Below, piece by piece: positions 6,841-14,421 of a stretch of DNA of 32,481 bases. The stretch covers positions 1 to 32,481 of the forward strand of contig CAIOGZ010000026.1 of the NCBI GenBank assembly GCA_903858015.1, in the 5' to 3' direction. The stretch comes from an uncultured cyanobacterium. GTDB lineage: Bacteria > Cyanobacteriota > Cyanobacteriia > PCC-6307 > Cyanobiaceae. Numbering within the stretch: position 1 is the stretch's first letter; each line of letters starts with the position of its first letter. The notes under the pieces were generated by a model. It did no database searches and was not told the origin of the DNA. It worked only from the letters and a program-made list of their open reading frames with translations. The position numbers were made by a program, and so were the translations under genes.

Positions 6841-8652
6841 ATGCCGCGACCGAATCCGCCGCCCTGCCAGGAGGGCAGCAGCGCCAGCGCTTCCGGCGCC
6901 GTTCCCGCCAGCCCCCGGGCCAGCTCCGAGGCCAGCCCCGCCGCCTGTTCCGGGGCCACAGCCACAGCTTCTGCCCTTGGAGCTGCCCCTGCAGCTGCCC
7001 CTGCTTCTGCCGCCACCGCGACCAAGCGCTGGGCACCCAACATGCCCGGCACGATCACCCGTGGCCTCAGTGCCCTGCTTGGCGTTGATGCACCCACCGC
7101 CATGCGGATCGCCCTCCTGTATGGCGACATCGAATGGCTGGCGGCCGGTGCCGGCGAGCTCCGCTATTCGGCCAGTGATTACGCCAGGCGGCAGGGGATG
7201 CATCGCAACACGGTCCATGCCGATCTGCACCGGCTGGCGGCCATCGGCGCCATCCAGCTCGGCTGCGATCGCGCCAACAGCGCCACCATCGTCCTGCGCG
7301 GTTTGCTGCCCCCAGCCAGCGTTGCGGCTTCCCATGTTGACCAAAGCAGCGACCCTTGCCCTGCGGAGCAGCAACCCCCTTGCTTACCCGAGCAGCAACC
7401 CCTTGCTGCCCGTAGCAGCAACCCTTGCCTGCGTGAGCAGCAACCCCCTTGCCTCTCTGAGCAGCAACCCCTTGCTGCCCGTAGCAGCAACCCCTTGCTG
7501 CCGGTAGCAGCAACATTAGAAAAGAGAATTAAAATTCTAGAAAAAAAGAAGAAGAGCAAGAAGGCAAGCCAGGAGCAGGAGCCACTGCAAACCAGCCCTG
7601 GCAGCCAGCAGCAACCGCCAAGCCCAACTTCCAGGGAGCAAGGGCCCAGAGCCTTGGAGCCAAGCGGCTTGGAGCCAACCCCCTGGGAAGCAAAGCCCCC
7701 CGGTGCAGCAGCCCCAGACCCCAGGGTTCCAGAGCCCAGGGCTCCAGACCCACAGGCTCCAGACCCAGCCCCCTTCAGGGCCAAGGCCAACCCCTCCACA
7801 GCCCAGGAGCCAAGCACCAGCCCTAATCCCCGCCCCGAGGCGCTGCTTTCCTCCGCCACCGAGCCTGGTGGCCAACCCACCAGCAGCAGCCCCGAGCCAG
7901 GCGCCCTCCTGGCGGAGTTGCTGGCCACCTTCCGCAGCGCCGCCCCAGCCGAATGGCCGCTGCCCCGGCAGCTCACCCTCACCGCTGGCCGCCGCGCCAA
8001 GTTGCAGGCGGCCTTAGCCCATGCCGGCGGCCCCGAGGCTTTGCACCAGCAGCTGCGGACGGCCCTGGAGCAGGTGCCGCCCTGGTTTCGCAGCACCTAC
8101 CCCACCCGACCCGATGGCAGCCGGCGGCCATCGCACCAGTTTTTCGACCTGCTGTTTCGCGCCGCCGCCGCAGAGCGCGATGGCGGCCCGGAGGCCTGGC
8201 ATGTCTTTGCCTGGAGTGAGGCTGGCGGCCAGCCGCCCAGCCCTGGCGTCGCCCTGCCCCCAGGCGGCGCCGAAAGCGACGGGCAGCGGGCCCAGCGGCT
8301 CTTCTGCTGGGGCGGCTCCCACTGGCTGATGCGCGAGATCGAGGCCCTCCAGCTCCCCCTGGCCGAACGCCGCCGCCTCACCGCCCTGCTGGAGAGCGGC
8401 GGCCAGGGCACCGCCGGCGCCGGCGCCCTTCAGTTCGCCGACCCAACCCCTGCAACAGCCGCCAGCACCCTCCAGGCGGCCCCAGAGGCGGCCTGTACCC
8501 GGTCAGATAGGGAATCCATGCCCTATGCCACTTCTGATGGCCCAGAGGCGCTCCTGGGCGCTTCTGCCGGCACGCGGCGGGCGGCTCGATCGCGCCATCG
8601 GGGCGCCTTAGCCCCTGGGGTACCACCACCCAGGGCTTGCCTGCAGCGCTGA
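6841..8652 (+). CDS. Putative replication initiator with winged-helix N-terminus and internal iterons
   Basis: 603 aa. After an Ala/Pro-rich leader, residues about 68-160 look like a winged helix-turn-helix: MRIALLYGDIEWLA, then YSASDYARRQGMHRNTVHAD, then LHRLAAIGAIQL. A Gln/Pro/Ser-rich middle (170-380) includes a Lys-rich stretch EKKKKSKKA. A folded C-terminal part (about 380-520) has PRQLTLTAGRRAKLQAAL and FDLLFRAAAAERDGG. It is followed by a DnaB-like helicase and a DnaG-like primase, the gene order expected of an initiator that loads helicase. Iteron-like repeats and an AT-rich tract lie inside its own coding sequence (7345-7563). The start could also be the Met at residue 68. Initiator function is inferred from architecture and context, not from a strong family match. 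Confidence 0.6.
   Translation: MPRPNPPPCQEGSSASASGAVPASPRASSEASPAACSGATATASALGAAPAAAPASAATATKRWAPNMPGTITRGLSALLGVDAPTAMRIALLYGDIEWLAAGAGELRYSASDYARRQGMHRNTVHADLHRLAAIGAIQLGCDRANSATIVLRGLLPPASVAASHVDQSSDPCPAEQQPPCLPEQQPLAARSSNPCLREQQPPCLSEQQPLAARSSNPLLPVAATLEKRIKILEKKKKSKKASQEQEPLQTSPGSQQQPPSPTSREQGPRALEPSGLEPTPWEAKPPGAAAPDPRVPEPRAPDPQAPDPAPFRAKANPSTAQEPSTSPNPRPEALLSSATEPGGQPTSSSPEPGALLAELLATFRSAAPAEWPLPRQLTLTAGRRAKLQAALAHAGGPEALHQQLRTALEQVPPWFRSTYPTRPDGSRRPSHQFFDLLFRAAAAERDGGPEAWHVFAWSEAGGQPPSPGVALPPGGAESDGQRAQRLFCWGGSHWLMREIEALQLPLAERRRLTALLESGGQGTAGAGALQFADPTPATAASTLQAAPEAACTRSDRESMPYATSDGPEALLGASAGTRRAARSRHRGALAPGVPPPRACLQR
7345..7514 (+). repeat. Eight iteron-like repeats (22-24 bp period)
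   Basis: The core AGCAGCAACCCCTTGC, with minor variants, starts at 7345, 7367, 7391, 7414, 7436, 7460, 7483 and 7506 (the last is a partial AGCAGCAAC). Spacings are 22, 24, 23, 22, 24, 23 and 23 bases. The first three units (7345-7413) and the next three (7414-7482) form a duplicated 69-bp block. Single units are not multiples of three, so the same DNA is read in all three frames (EQQP, RSSNP, VAAT). That suggests the DNA sequence and not the peptide is what is kept. The array abuts an AT-rich tract. Confidence 0.8.
7515..7563. other. AT-rich tract, candidate DNA unwinding element
   Basis: Immediately after the last iteron the sequence becomes A/T-rich and purine-biased, with an AGAATT-aa-AATTCT dyad at 7525-7538 and an A-run at 7541-7547, in an otherwise very GC-rich gene. 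Iterons beside an easily melted tract inside an initiator gene match the organisation of lambda-type origins. Origin activity is an inference. Confidence 0.5.
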
Positions 8653-8742
8653 ACCGCCGAGCGCGACACGAGCCAGCGGGGCTGTCTGCGCCGACCAGTG
8701 CCCCTCCACCCCCATCGCCACCCCACGTCACCCTCTCCAGCC

Positions 8743-10698
8743 ATGGCCAATCCCCAGCCCCATCAGCGGGGCCCCTCGCCGAAATCCGCCATCGCCAGAG
8801 CGCCGGCTACGGGCCAGCAGCTGCGGCGCTCCAGCCGCTGCACGGCGCAGCCCGTTAGCCCTGGTGCAGTTGCAGCCGTCCCAGTTGCAGCGCAACCAGT
8901 TGCGGAGCTTGCCGCAGCGGCGGATGCGGGTGTAGTGGATCCAGCTGCAGTTAGTGCAGCTTTGCTTAGCCCAGCAATGGCAAGTCCTGCTGCGGTGAAT
9001 CCCTCTGTGACGATCCAGGCTTCGGCTACTCCCGTTGCGGCCAGTTCCATTGCGCCCGCCCCGAACCTGCCGCCGCAGCCGTGGCTGGATGCCGTGATCC
9101 GCCAGGGCGATCACATCGACACTCCCCGTGGGCCCCTGCCGGTGCCACCCATTGAGTTGCGGCCTCTGGCGTCGCCATCAACCCAAGCTGGCGCTGACCT
9201 GCTTCTGCACGAAAACGATCTCCTCGCCGCCGTGCTCGCCGCAGGCGAGGACCACAGCGCCCGCTGGGGCCTGTTTCGGCGGCGTATGGGGTTGCGCTAC
9301 AACGAGGCCGTACCCGAATCGCTTTGGAGCACTGCCGAACTGCGGCTGGTGGCAGGCGAGATCGATGCCATCTTTCGCGGCCGGCGCGATGTGCATGCGA
9401 TCAATGCCCAAGCAATTCGCCATGACCTACGCGAACGGGCCGCAGCCGGCCGCTGGAGGGGCAATCTGCAGGCGATCGAGGAAACCCTGGCCGATCTGAT
9501 CGATTGGGGCAAGGCCGCCTCGGCCCTTGATTTCCCGATCGCCTGCGACATCTTCCAGGCCGCCAAAGCCCGCCAACTCTTCTATCCAGCCGTCGAACGC
9601 CTGCTGGCCCGCCGGGGCCGTGATCGCCCGATCGCCGCCGAACTGCAGGAATGCCGCGACGCCCTCAATGAAGCCCAGTCCCTGGCCTGCGGTCGCCTGC
9701 GCCAAAGCCAGCCGGTGCTCTCCGCCCGCCACACCGCCCACCAGTGCCTGGCCCTGGCCTCGATGCCGCTGGAACTGCGCCCCAAGCCGATCTCCACCGG
9801 CATCCCCTCGTTTGATCTGGACATGCGCGGCGGCGTTATCCCCGGCCAGGGGGAGGGCACCTGGGTGCTGGCGGCGCGCTCCGGCGTCGGCAAAACCACC
9901 GTCGCGATCGCCGCCGCCATGGGGCTGGCCTTTAACGGCGCCTCGCTGCTGTTCCTGTCCTGTGAACTCAGCCGCCAGGCGATCCTGGCGCGGCTGATGG
10001 CCAACTACTGCCGCCGGGCGCTGGGCATGGCCACGCCGCTGTACTCCACCGACGACCTGGAGGGCCGGGGCCGGCTGATCACTGCGGACGACTTCGCTCG
10101 CCTCGAGCGCTGGCACGAATCCTTCCAGGCCGGCTGCCAGCCCGACGGCAAGCCGATGGGGGAGCTGTTGTACGAGTCGCGCTTTGGCGCCTCCGTTGAG
10201 GAGGTCTGCGAGCTGGTGGAAGACACCAAATCCGCCCATCCGGCCCTGGCGGTGGTGGTGCTCGACCACTTCCACGCCATGGGGGCCAGCCCCGGCTACG
10301 GCTCCAACACGACTGCCGAACTGGCCGCCCGCGCCATGGCGCTCAAGGCGCTGGCCGGCCGCTGTGACCTCGATATTTTGATCGTTGCCCAGCTGAACCG
10401 GGGCGCCTACGGATCCAGCACAGGCCCCGATGTATCGCACTTAGCCGGTACTTCGGAGCTGGAGCGCTATGCCTCCGCTGTGTGGCTGATCGATCGCCCC
10501 AAACCCGGCGACGGACCGCCACCGGCCAAGGGGGTGCTGGAGGTGCACCACGGCAAGTTCCGCCACGGCCAGCCGTCGGAGTTGGACCTCTCGCGCACCG
10601 TGATCCGCATCGACCGCGCCCACTGCTACCTGGAGGCCGACGAGGCGCGGCTCGCCTTCTGCGGCCACCAGCTCTACCCCGGCGTCGAGGTGCCATGA
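8743..10698 (+). CDS. DnaB-like replicative helicase
   Basis: 651 aa from the ATG at 8743; an upstream in-frame start at 8698 is less likely. Residues 1-110 are Ala/Val/Pro-rich low complexity. A helical region at about 150-330 takes the place of the DnaB N-terminal domain. The RecA-like motor follows: Walker A ARSGVGKTT (about 378-386), LLFLSCELSRQAI corresponding to the SLEMS motif of DnaB, Walker B ALAVVVLDHFHAMG, and the DnaB-typical ILIVAQLNRG, then HHGKFRHG. It would unwind the replication fork as a hexamer. Its stop codon overlaps the primase start as ATGA, so the two are translationally coupled. It is longer than chromosomal DnaB (about 450-480 aa) and is most likely an element-encoded paralogue. 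Confidence 0.85.
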   Translation: MANPQPHQRGPSPKSAIARAPATGQQLRRSSRCTAQPVSPGAVAAVPVAAQPVAELAAAADAGVVDPAAVSAALLSPAMASPAAVNPSVTIQASATPVAASSIAPAPNLPPQPWLDAVIRQGDHIDTPRGPLPVPPIELRPLASPSTQAGADLLLHENDLLAAVLAAGEDHSARWGLFRRRMGLRYNEAVPESLWSTAELRLVAGEIDAIFRGRRDVHAINAQAIRHDLRERAAAGRWRGNLQAIEETLADLIDWGKAASALDFPIACDIFQAAKARQLFYPAVERLLARRGRDRPIAAELQECRDALNEAQSLACGRLRQSQPVLSARHTAHQCLALASMPLELRPKPISTGIPSFDLDMRGGVIPGQGEGTWVLAARSGVGKTTVAIAAAMGLAFNGASLLFLSCELSRQAILARLMANYCRRALGMATPLYSTDDLEGRGRLITADDFARLERWHESFQAGCQPDGKPMGELLYESRFGASVEEVCELVEDTKSAHPALAVVVLDHFHAMGASPGYGSNTTAELAARAMALKALAGRCDLDILIVAQLNRGAYGSSTGPDVSHLAGTSELERYASAVWLIDRPKPGDGPPPAKGVLEVHHGKFRHGQPSELDLSRTVIRIDRAHCYLEADEARLAFCGHQLYPGVEVP

Positions 10699-12464
10699 GC
10701 AGCGCACCTCCCGGCCCTGGGCCCGATGCCAAGCCAGCGGCCGGCGCCGCCAGCAACCAGCCGCCCACCCCGCCGCCCCGCAGCCTGCGGGCCGCTGCTG
10801 CTGCGCCACGGCACCACAGCCACCCCGGCCCTGGGCGCCGCAGTGCTTTGCCCGCTTCCCTGATCGAGGCGGTGCGCAGCCAGGCCCGCATCGCCGATCT
10901 ATTTCCACTTGCGGAGCTGCGCCGCTCCGGCAGCGGCTTCCTCGCCACCTGTCCCTGGCACCAAGACCGCCGGCCCTCGCTGACGGTCAACCCCGAGCGC
11001 AACCGGGTGCATTGCTTCGTGTGCAATCGGGGCGCCGATCCGATCGATTGGCTGCAGGACAGGCAGGGCCTGTCGTTCCTTGAGGCCGTGGAGGAGTTGG
11101 CCCGCCGTTATGCGATCCCCCTGCCGGAGCAGGATCCTGAGGCCGCCGCCAGGGCCGAGGCCGAGCACCAGGAACGGCAGCGGTTACGCCAGTGGCGCAG
11201 CCAGCAGGAAGAAGACTTCCACCAGGCGTTACTGGCCGATCTGCAGGCTTTTGGCCCCGCCGCCAGTTACCTGGAGCAGCGCGGCGTCAACCCCGAAACC
11301 GCCATCGCCTGGCGCCTTGGCCTCAATGCCCAGCGCTTGATGCTGCCGATCCGCGATGGCCAGGGCGGCTGCTGTGGCTTCTCAGGGCGCTCGATTACTA
11401 ATCAAGAGCCCAAGTACCGCAACAGCTCCGCCGATTTGCTGTTCCAAAAATCGCAGCTGCTGTTCGGCTTGCACCAAGCCGCCGCCGCGATCCAAAGCAG
11501 CGGCGAGGCGTTGCTGGTGGAGGGCCCCCTCGATGTGATCCAGCTGCACCAAGCCGGATTGACGAACGCCATCGCCCCCCTCGGCACCAGCCTCTCGATC
11601 GAGCAACTGCAGCTGTTGCAGCGCCGCGGTACCCGCCGCCTGTTGGTCGCCTTTGATGGCGACGCCGCCGGCAGCAACGCCACCGGCCGCCTGATCGCGG
11701 AGCTGCGTTCGGCCGTGATCGGCACCGGGCTGGAGCTGGCGGTGGTGGACCTCCCCAGCGGCAGCGATCCCGATGGCTTCATCCGCAGCCAAGGCCCCGA
11801 CGCCCTGCGCCGCCTCAGCCACCAAGCCCGCCACTGGCTGCACTGGGAGCTGGATCAACTCCTGGCCCCCCTGATCGCCGACGGCAACAACTTGACCGTG
11901 CTGCAGCGCTGCGAGGCCGAGGCCAAGCAGCTGCTGGCCGTCTTACCCCAAGGGGCCCTACGGGAGCGGGCGGAGCGGCGCCTGCAGGAGGCCCTGGGGG
12001 TTGTGCCCCAGCTACAGCAAGGGGCGCAACGTCATCGGGGCAAGGGGCCAGCCGGAGGACGGCACCGGGAGCTCCAACCAGCGCCCAGCTCAGCGGCATC
12101 ACCACCACCCGCCCATGGCGACGCTGCACAGATCGAACGGGCCGAATACCGGGCTTTGCGCCTGTTCCTCTGCAGTCCCGTCTGCCGCGATCCCCTGGCG
12201 GTGCTCGTCATCCGCAACGACCTCTACCGCCGTGCCCAGCAATGTCTCGTGCAGCTCCATCAACGCCTGCCAGGCCCGATCAGCAGCGCCCAAGACGACC
12301 CCCTACCCAGGGCCGTGCTCGCCATGACCGATCAACTGGAGCCCCACCTAGCCCAACTCCTGGAGCGCCTCTGCAGCCTCGATCCAGGCGTCAGGGACAC
12401 GTTGTTTCGCGCGCCCGAGGGGGAGATGATGGCGATTTTGGATGTGCTGGAGCCGGTGGGGTGA
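10695..12464 (+). CDS. DnaG-like primase (CHC2 zinc finger plus TOPRIM)
   Basis: 589 aa, starting at the ATG that overlaps the helicase stop (ATGA at 10695-10698). A Pro/Ala-rich leader is followed by the CHC2 zinc finger C86-P-W-H89 ... C107-F-V-C110 with the RRPSLTVNPE signature. The TOPRIM core then has LLVEGPLDVI (Glu about 276) and LVAFDGDAAG (Asp about 321 and 323). These are the metal-binding and catalytic elements of bacterial primases that make RNA primers. The C-terminal roughly 200 residues diverge and include a low-complexity stretch at about 430-480. It is paired with the DnaB-like helicase and is convergent with the DGR, ending 190 bases from the template repeat. Confidence 0.9.
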   Translation: MSSAPPGPGPDAKPAAGAASNQPPTPPPRSLRAAAAAPRHHSHPGPGRRSALPASLIEAVRSQARIADLFPLAELRRSGSGFLATCPWHQDRRPSLTVNPERNRVHCFVCNRGADPIDWLQDRQGLSFLEAVEELARRYAIPLPEQDPEAAARAEAEHQERQRLRQWRSQQEEDFHQALLADLQAFGPAASYLEQRGVNPETAIAWRLGLNAQRLMLPIRDGQGGCCGFSGRSITNQEPKYRNSSADLLFQKSQLLFGLHQAAAAIQSSGEALLVEGPLDVIQLHQAGLTNAIAPLGTSLSIEQLQLLQRRGTRRLLVAFDGDAAGSNATGRLIAELRSAVIGTGLELAVVDLPSGSDPDGFIRSQGPDALRRLSHQARHWLHWELDQLLAPLIADGNNLTVLQRCEAEAKQLLAVLPQGALRERAERRLQEALGVVPQLQQGAQRHRGKGPAGGRHRELQPAPSSAASPPPAHGDAAQIERAEYRALRLFLCSPVCRDPLAVLVIRNDLYRRAQQCLVQLHQRLPGPISSAQDDPLPRAVLAMTDQLEPHLAQLLERLCSLDPGVRDTLFRAPEGEMMAILDVLEPVG

Positions 12465-12654
12465 TTGGGGAGTGAAAGCCCACCAGGCAACCCAGGTCTG
12501 GGGCCGTGGGGCAGTGGGCCGGGGATGTGCGGATCGTGCTGTCGCTGGCTCGGGGCAGGCCTTGCCAGCGGGGGTCGCCGATCACCGGAGCAGGTTTGGA
12601 CCCTTCTTGCACTCCCGCTGGAATCCCTCCCAACGGTTCTGACGGTGAAGGGTG

Positions 12655-12780
12655 CTGGGGGGAGGAGACAGCAGGGGCGAACGCCGATATTGGTATTGAC
12701 GTTGGCCGGGTGGTTGCTGTTCCGGTTGGCGGCGCGGCAGTTGTGAGGTTCGTTGAACCAAGAACCGCCGCGCAGCAGCT
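12655..12780 (-). repeat. DGR template repeat (TR)
   Basis: This 126-bp stretch is a near copy of 14442-14567 (VR). It begins 24 bases past the reverse transcriptase stop and lies on the same strand. The two copies are identical at 113 positions. All 13 differences fall where the minus strand of TR has A. Read in the target's frame, TR encodes Asn-rich AAY codons (WFNEPHN, NRNSNHPANVNTN), typical of templates designed to vary at adenines. The last 36 bases toward 12655 match VR perfectly and probably contain the initiation-of-mutagenic-homing region. It should be transcribed as a non-coding template RNA. Confidence 0.95.
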
Positions 12781-12804
12781 GGGCAACCTGCCCACATGGC
12801 AACT

Positions 12805-13893
12805 TTAGGGCAGTAGGGGAGACAAGTCGGCGCAGAACCGATGCGAACTGAACAAGCGCTGGCGCAATCGGATGGTGTGGCCTTGGGCCAGATGGGCATT
12901 CCAGCTCTGGGCCGAACGTCGGGCCCGTTCGACGCTGAGCCGCCGCTGAAGCAGGGCTTGATGGCAGCGCCTCAGCCCCCGGCGAATGCGGAGCAGGCTG
13001 TGGTTGCGCACGCGGATCCTGCCGCCGATGACGTGAAAGCCCACAAAGCTGGCTCCACGGGCAAGCGAAACTAGTCGCGTTTTGCTGGGGTGTAGACGCA
13101 GGCGCAAGGCGGCCAGTTCGCCATGCAGACACAGCAGTGCTTGATGGAGCGGCTCTGGCCGATCTGCGAAGACAGCCAGATCATCGACGTAGCGAAGGCT
13201 CACCCTCACTCCTGGGAGGTTTTTGAGCCGGTGGTCGAGGCCATCCAAGTGGAAGTTGGCCAGGAATTGGCTGGTGAGATTGCCGATGGGCAGGCCCCTG
13301 GGGCGCTCCAACGAAGTGAATAGGTTATCGCCGGGGAAGCATTCGATGGGCGAGCCGTGAATGGCACCGTTGGCCAGGCTGCGATCGAGCAGCCAAAGGG
13401 TGCCAGAGCAAGCGATCACCTCCTTCAGCTGGCCCATCAGCAGACGATGGTCAATGCTTGGGAAATAAAGCCGGATATCGGCCTGGAGCAGCCAACGGTG
13501 TTCACGGCAGGCGCGGCAAAAGCGGCGCAGAGCGCGATGGGAGCCATAGCCCCGGCGGTTGGCGTAGCTGGTGGGGAGAAAGCGGCGCTCGAGCGGTGGG
13601 GCGATCACCGCAATCAGGGCGTGGTGCACCACCCGATCGCGGAAGGGGGCAGCGCTCACCAGGCGTGGTTTGGGCTCGCGCACCAGGAACTGCCGGTAGG
13701 GACCTGGGGCGTAAGTAAAGCTCTGCAGCTCCTGCTGCAGCTGGAACAGTTCGGCCTCCAGGTTGGCCGCAAAGGCGAGCACATCGGGGCGGTAGCGCTT
13801 GCCCTTGCTTGCCTTGCGGTAAGCAGCGAGCAGGGTGGGGAAGCTGGTGATGCGGGGATAGAGATGCCGCAGCGGCGGTGGGGGCTTGGCCAT
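12805..13893 (-). CDS. DGR reverse transcriptase
   Basis: 362 aa from the ATG at 13891-13893, 10 bases past the avd stop. Retroelement RT motifs are present in order: QADIRLYFPSID with catalytic D139; the DGR-specific GLPIGNLTSQFLANF (G204-x3-SQ209, in place of the QGxxxSP of group II intron RTs); and LRYVDDLAVF with D237 and D238. The thumb-side GASFVGFHV follows. Length is typical of DGR RTs (about 300-400 aa) and no endonuclease or maturase domain is attached. It would copy the TR RNA into cDNA with errors at adenines, and the cDNA would then replace VR. An in-frame extension to 14013 overlaps avd and is unlikely to be the start. Confidence 0.95.
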   Translation of the reverse strand: MAKPPPPLRHLYPRITSFPTLLAAYRKASKGKRYRPDVLAFAANLEAELFQLQQELQSFTYAPGPYRQFLVREPKPRLVSAAPFRDRVVHHALIAVIAPPLERRFLPTSYANRRGYGSHRALRRFCRACREHRWLLQADIRLYFPSIDHRLLMGQLKEVIACSGTLWLLDRSLANGAIHGSPIECFPGDNLFTSLERPRGLPIGNLTSQFLANFHLDGLDHRLKNLPGVRVSLRYVDDLAVFADRPEPLHQALLCLHGELAALRLRLHPSKTRLVSLARGASFVGFHVIGGRIRVRNHSLLRIRRGLRRCHQALLQRRLSVERARRSAQSWNAHLAQGHTIRLRQRLFSSHRFCADLSPLLP

Positions 13894-13903
13894 CCGACGA
13901 GGC

Positions 13904-14278
13904 TCAGGCCGGAGCGGCCGTCTGGCCCTGGCGCCGCTGCTGGCTGATCCAGCCACCGAGCTGTCGACCCACCTCCTCCACCAGACGGGCCACATGCTCG
14001 TAGCGGCGATCATCGATCAACTGAAAGTTGTGCAACAAGCGGATCTGCAGGCGCAGCAAATCGAGGCGAGCGTTGAGGGGTTCGAGGCGCTCCAGTTTGG
14101 CGGTGGCATAGCGTGCGGCCACCAGGCCCTCCAGTAGGTCGTAGAGGCCCTGCACCAGGCGATCGCCGAGGGCAAAGCGGTGATCGCGGGGCAGGCGGTT
14201 GAGCAGGGGCACGAACCACTGGATCAGATCCATGGTGGCCTGGATGATCGGCAGTTCGCCGCGGCTGGGGGTACTCAT
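13904..14278 (-). CDS. avd: DGR accessory variability determinant (Avd-like)
   Basis: 124 aa from ATG 14276-14278. It is small, helical and basic, with the Avd/four-helix-bundle look: MDLIQWFVPLLNRLPRDHRF, LGDRLVQGLYDLLEGLVAARY, LRLQIRLLHNFQLID, and RRYEHVARLVEEVGRQLGGW. In known DGRs Avd forms a pentameric barrel that binds the reverse transcriptase and template RNA and is needed for mutagenic retrohoming. It sits between the target gene and the RT on one strand, with only 10 bases to the RT start. The 143-base gap upstream, to the target's stop, has no other gene. Confidence 0.9.
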   Translation of the reverse strand: MSTPSRGELPIIQATMDLIQWFVPLLNRLPRDHRFALGDRLVQGLYDLLEGLVAARYATAKLERLEPLNARLDLLRLQIRLLHNFQLIDDRRYEHVARLVEEVGRQLGGWISQQRRQGQTAAPA

Positions 14279-14421
14279 TGAGGCAGAAGATCCAACATTG
14301 GAGGGGAGGCAAAAAAATCGAGGCGCCTGCGGCGCCATAGCCTCCAGCCAAACAGCCGGACAGCCCCCAATCCAACAGCCAGGGCAAAACAAAACAGCCC
14401 AAGGGCAAAGGGACCAAGGGC

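Noticed and set aside
7345..7514. CRISPR array
   Set aside because: Repeats are about 16 bp with only 6-8 bases between them, and the 'spacers' also repeat. There are no cas genes. An iteron array fits better.
9427..10440. 337-residue minus-strand frame inside the DnaB-like gene
   Set aside because: Antisense shadow of a gene with clear helicase motifs; Gly/Gln/His-rich with no motif of its own.
12332..13132. A 266-residue minus-strand frame spanning TR that contains GGSWF...RAANR like the DGR target
   Set aside because: It is simply TR read in the target's frame. It overlaps the RT C-terminus in another frame and the primase 3' end, with no FGE domain upstream.
13893..14013. N-terminal extension of the RT to 14013
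   Set aside because: It overlaps avd by about 110 bases and adds a Ser/Arg/Gly-rich stretch unlike DGR RTs; the ATG at 13893 is better placed.
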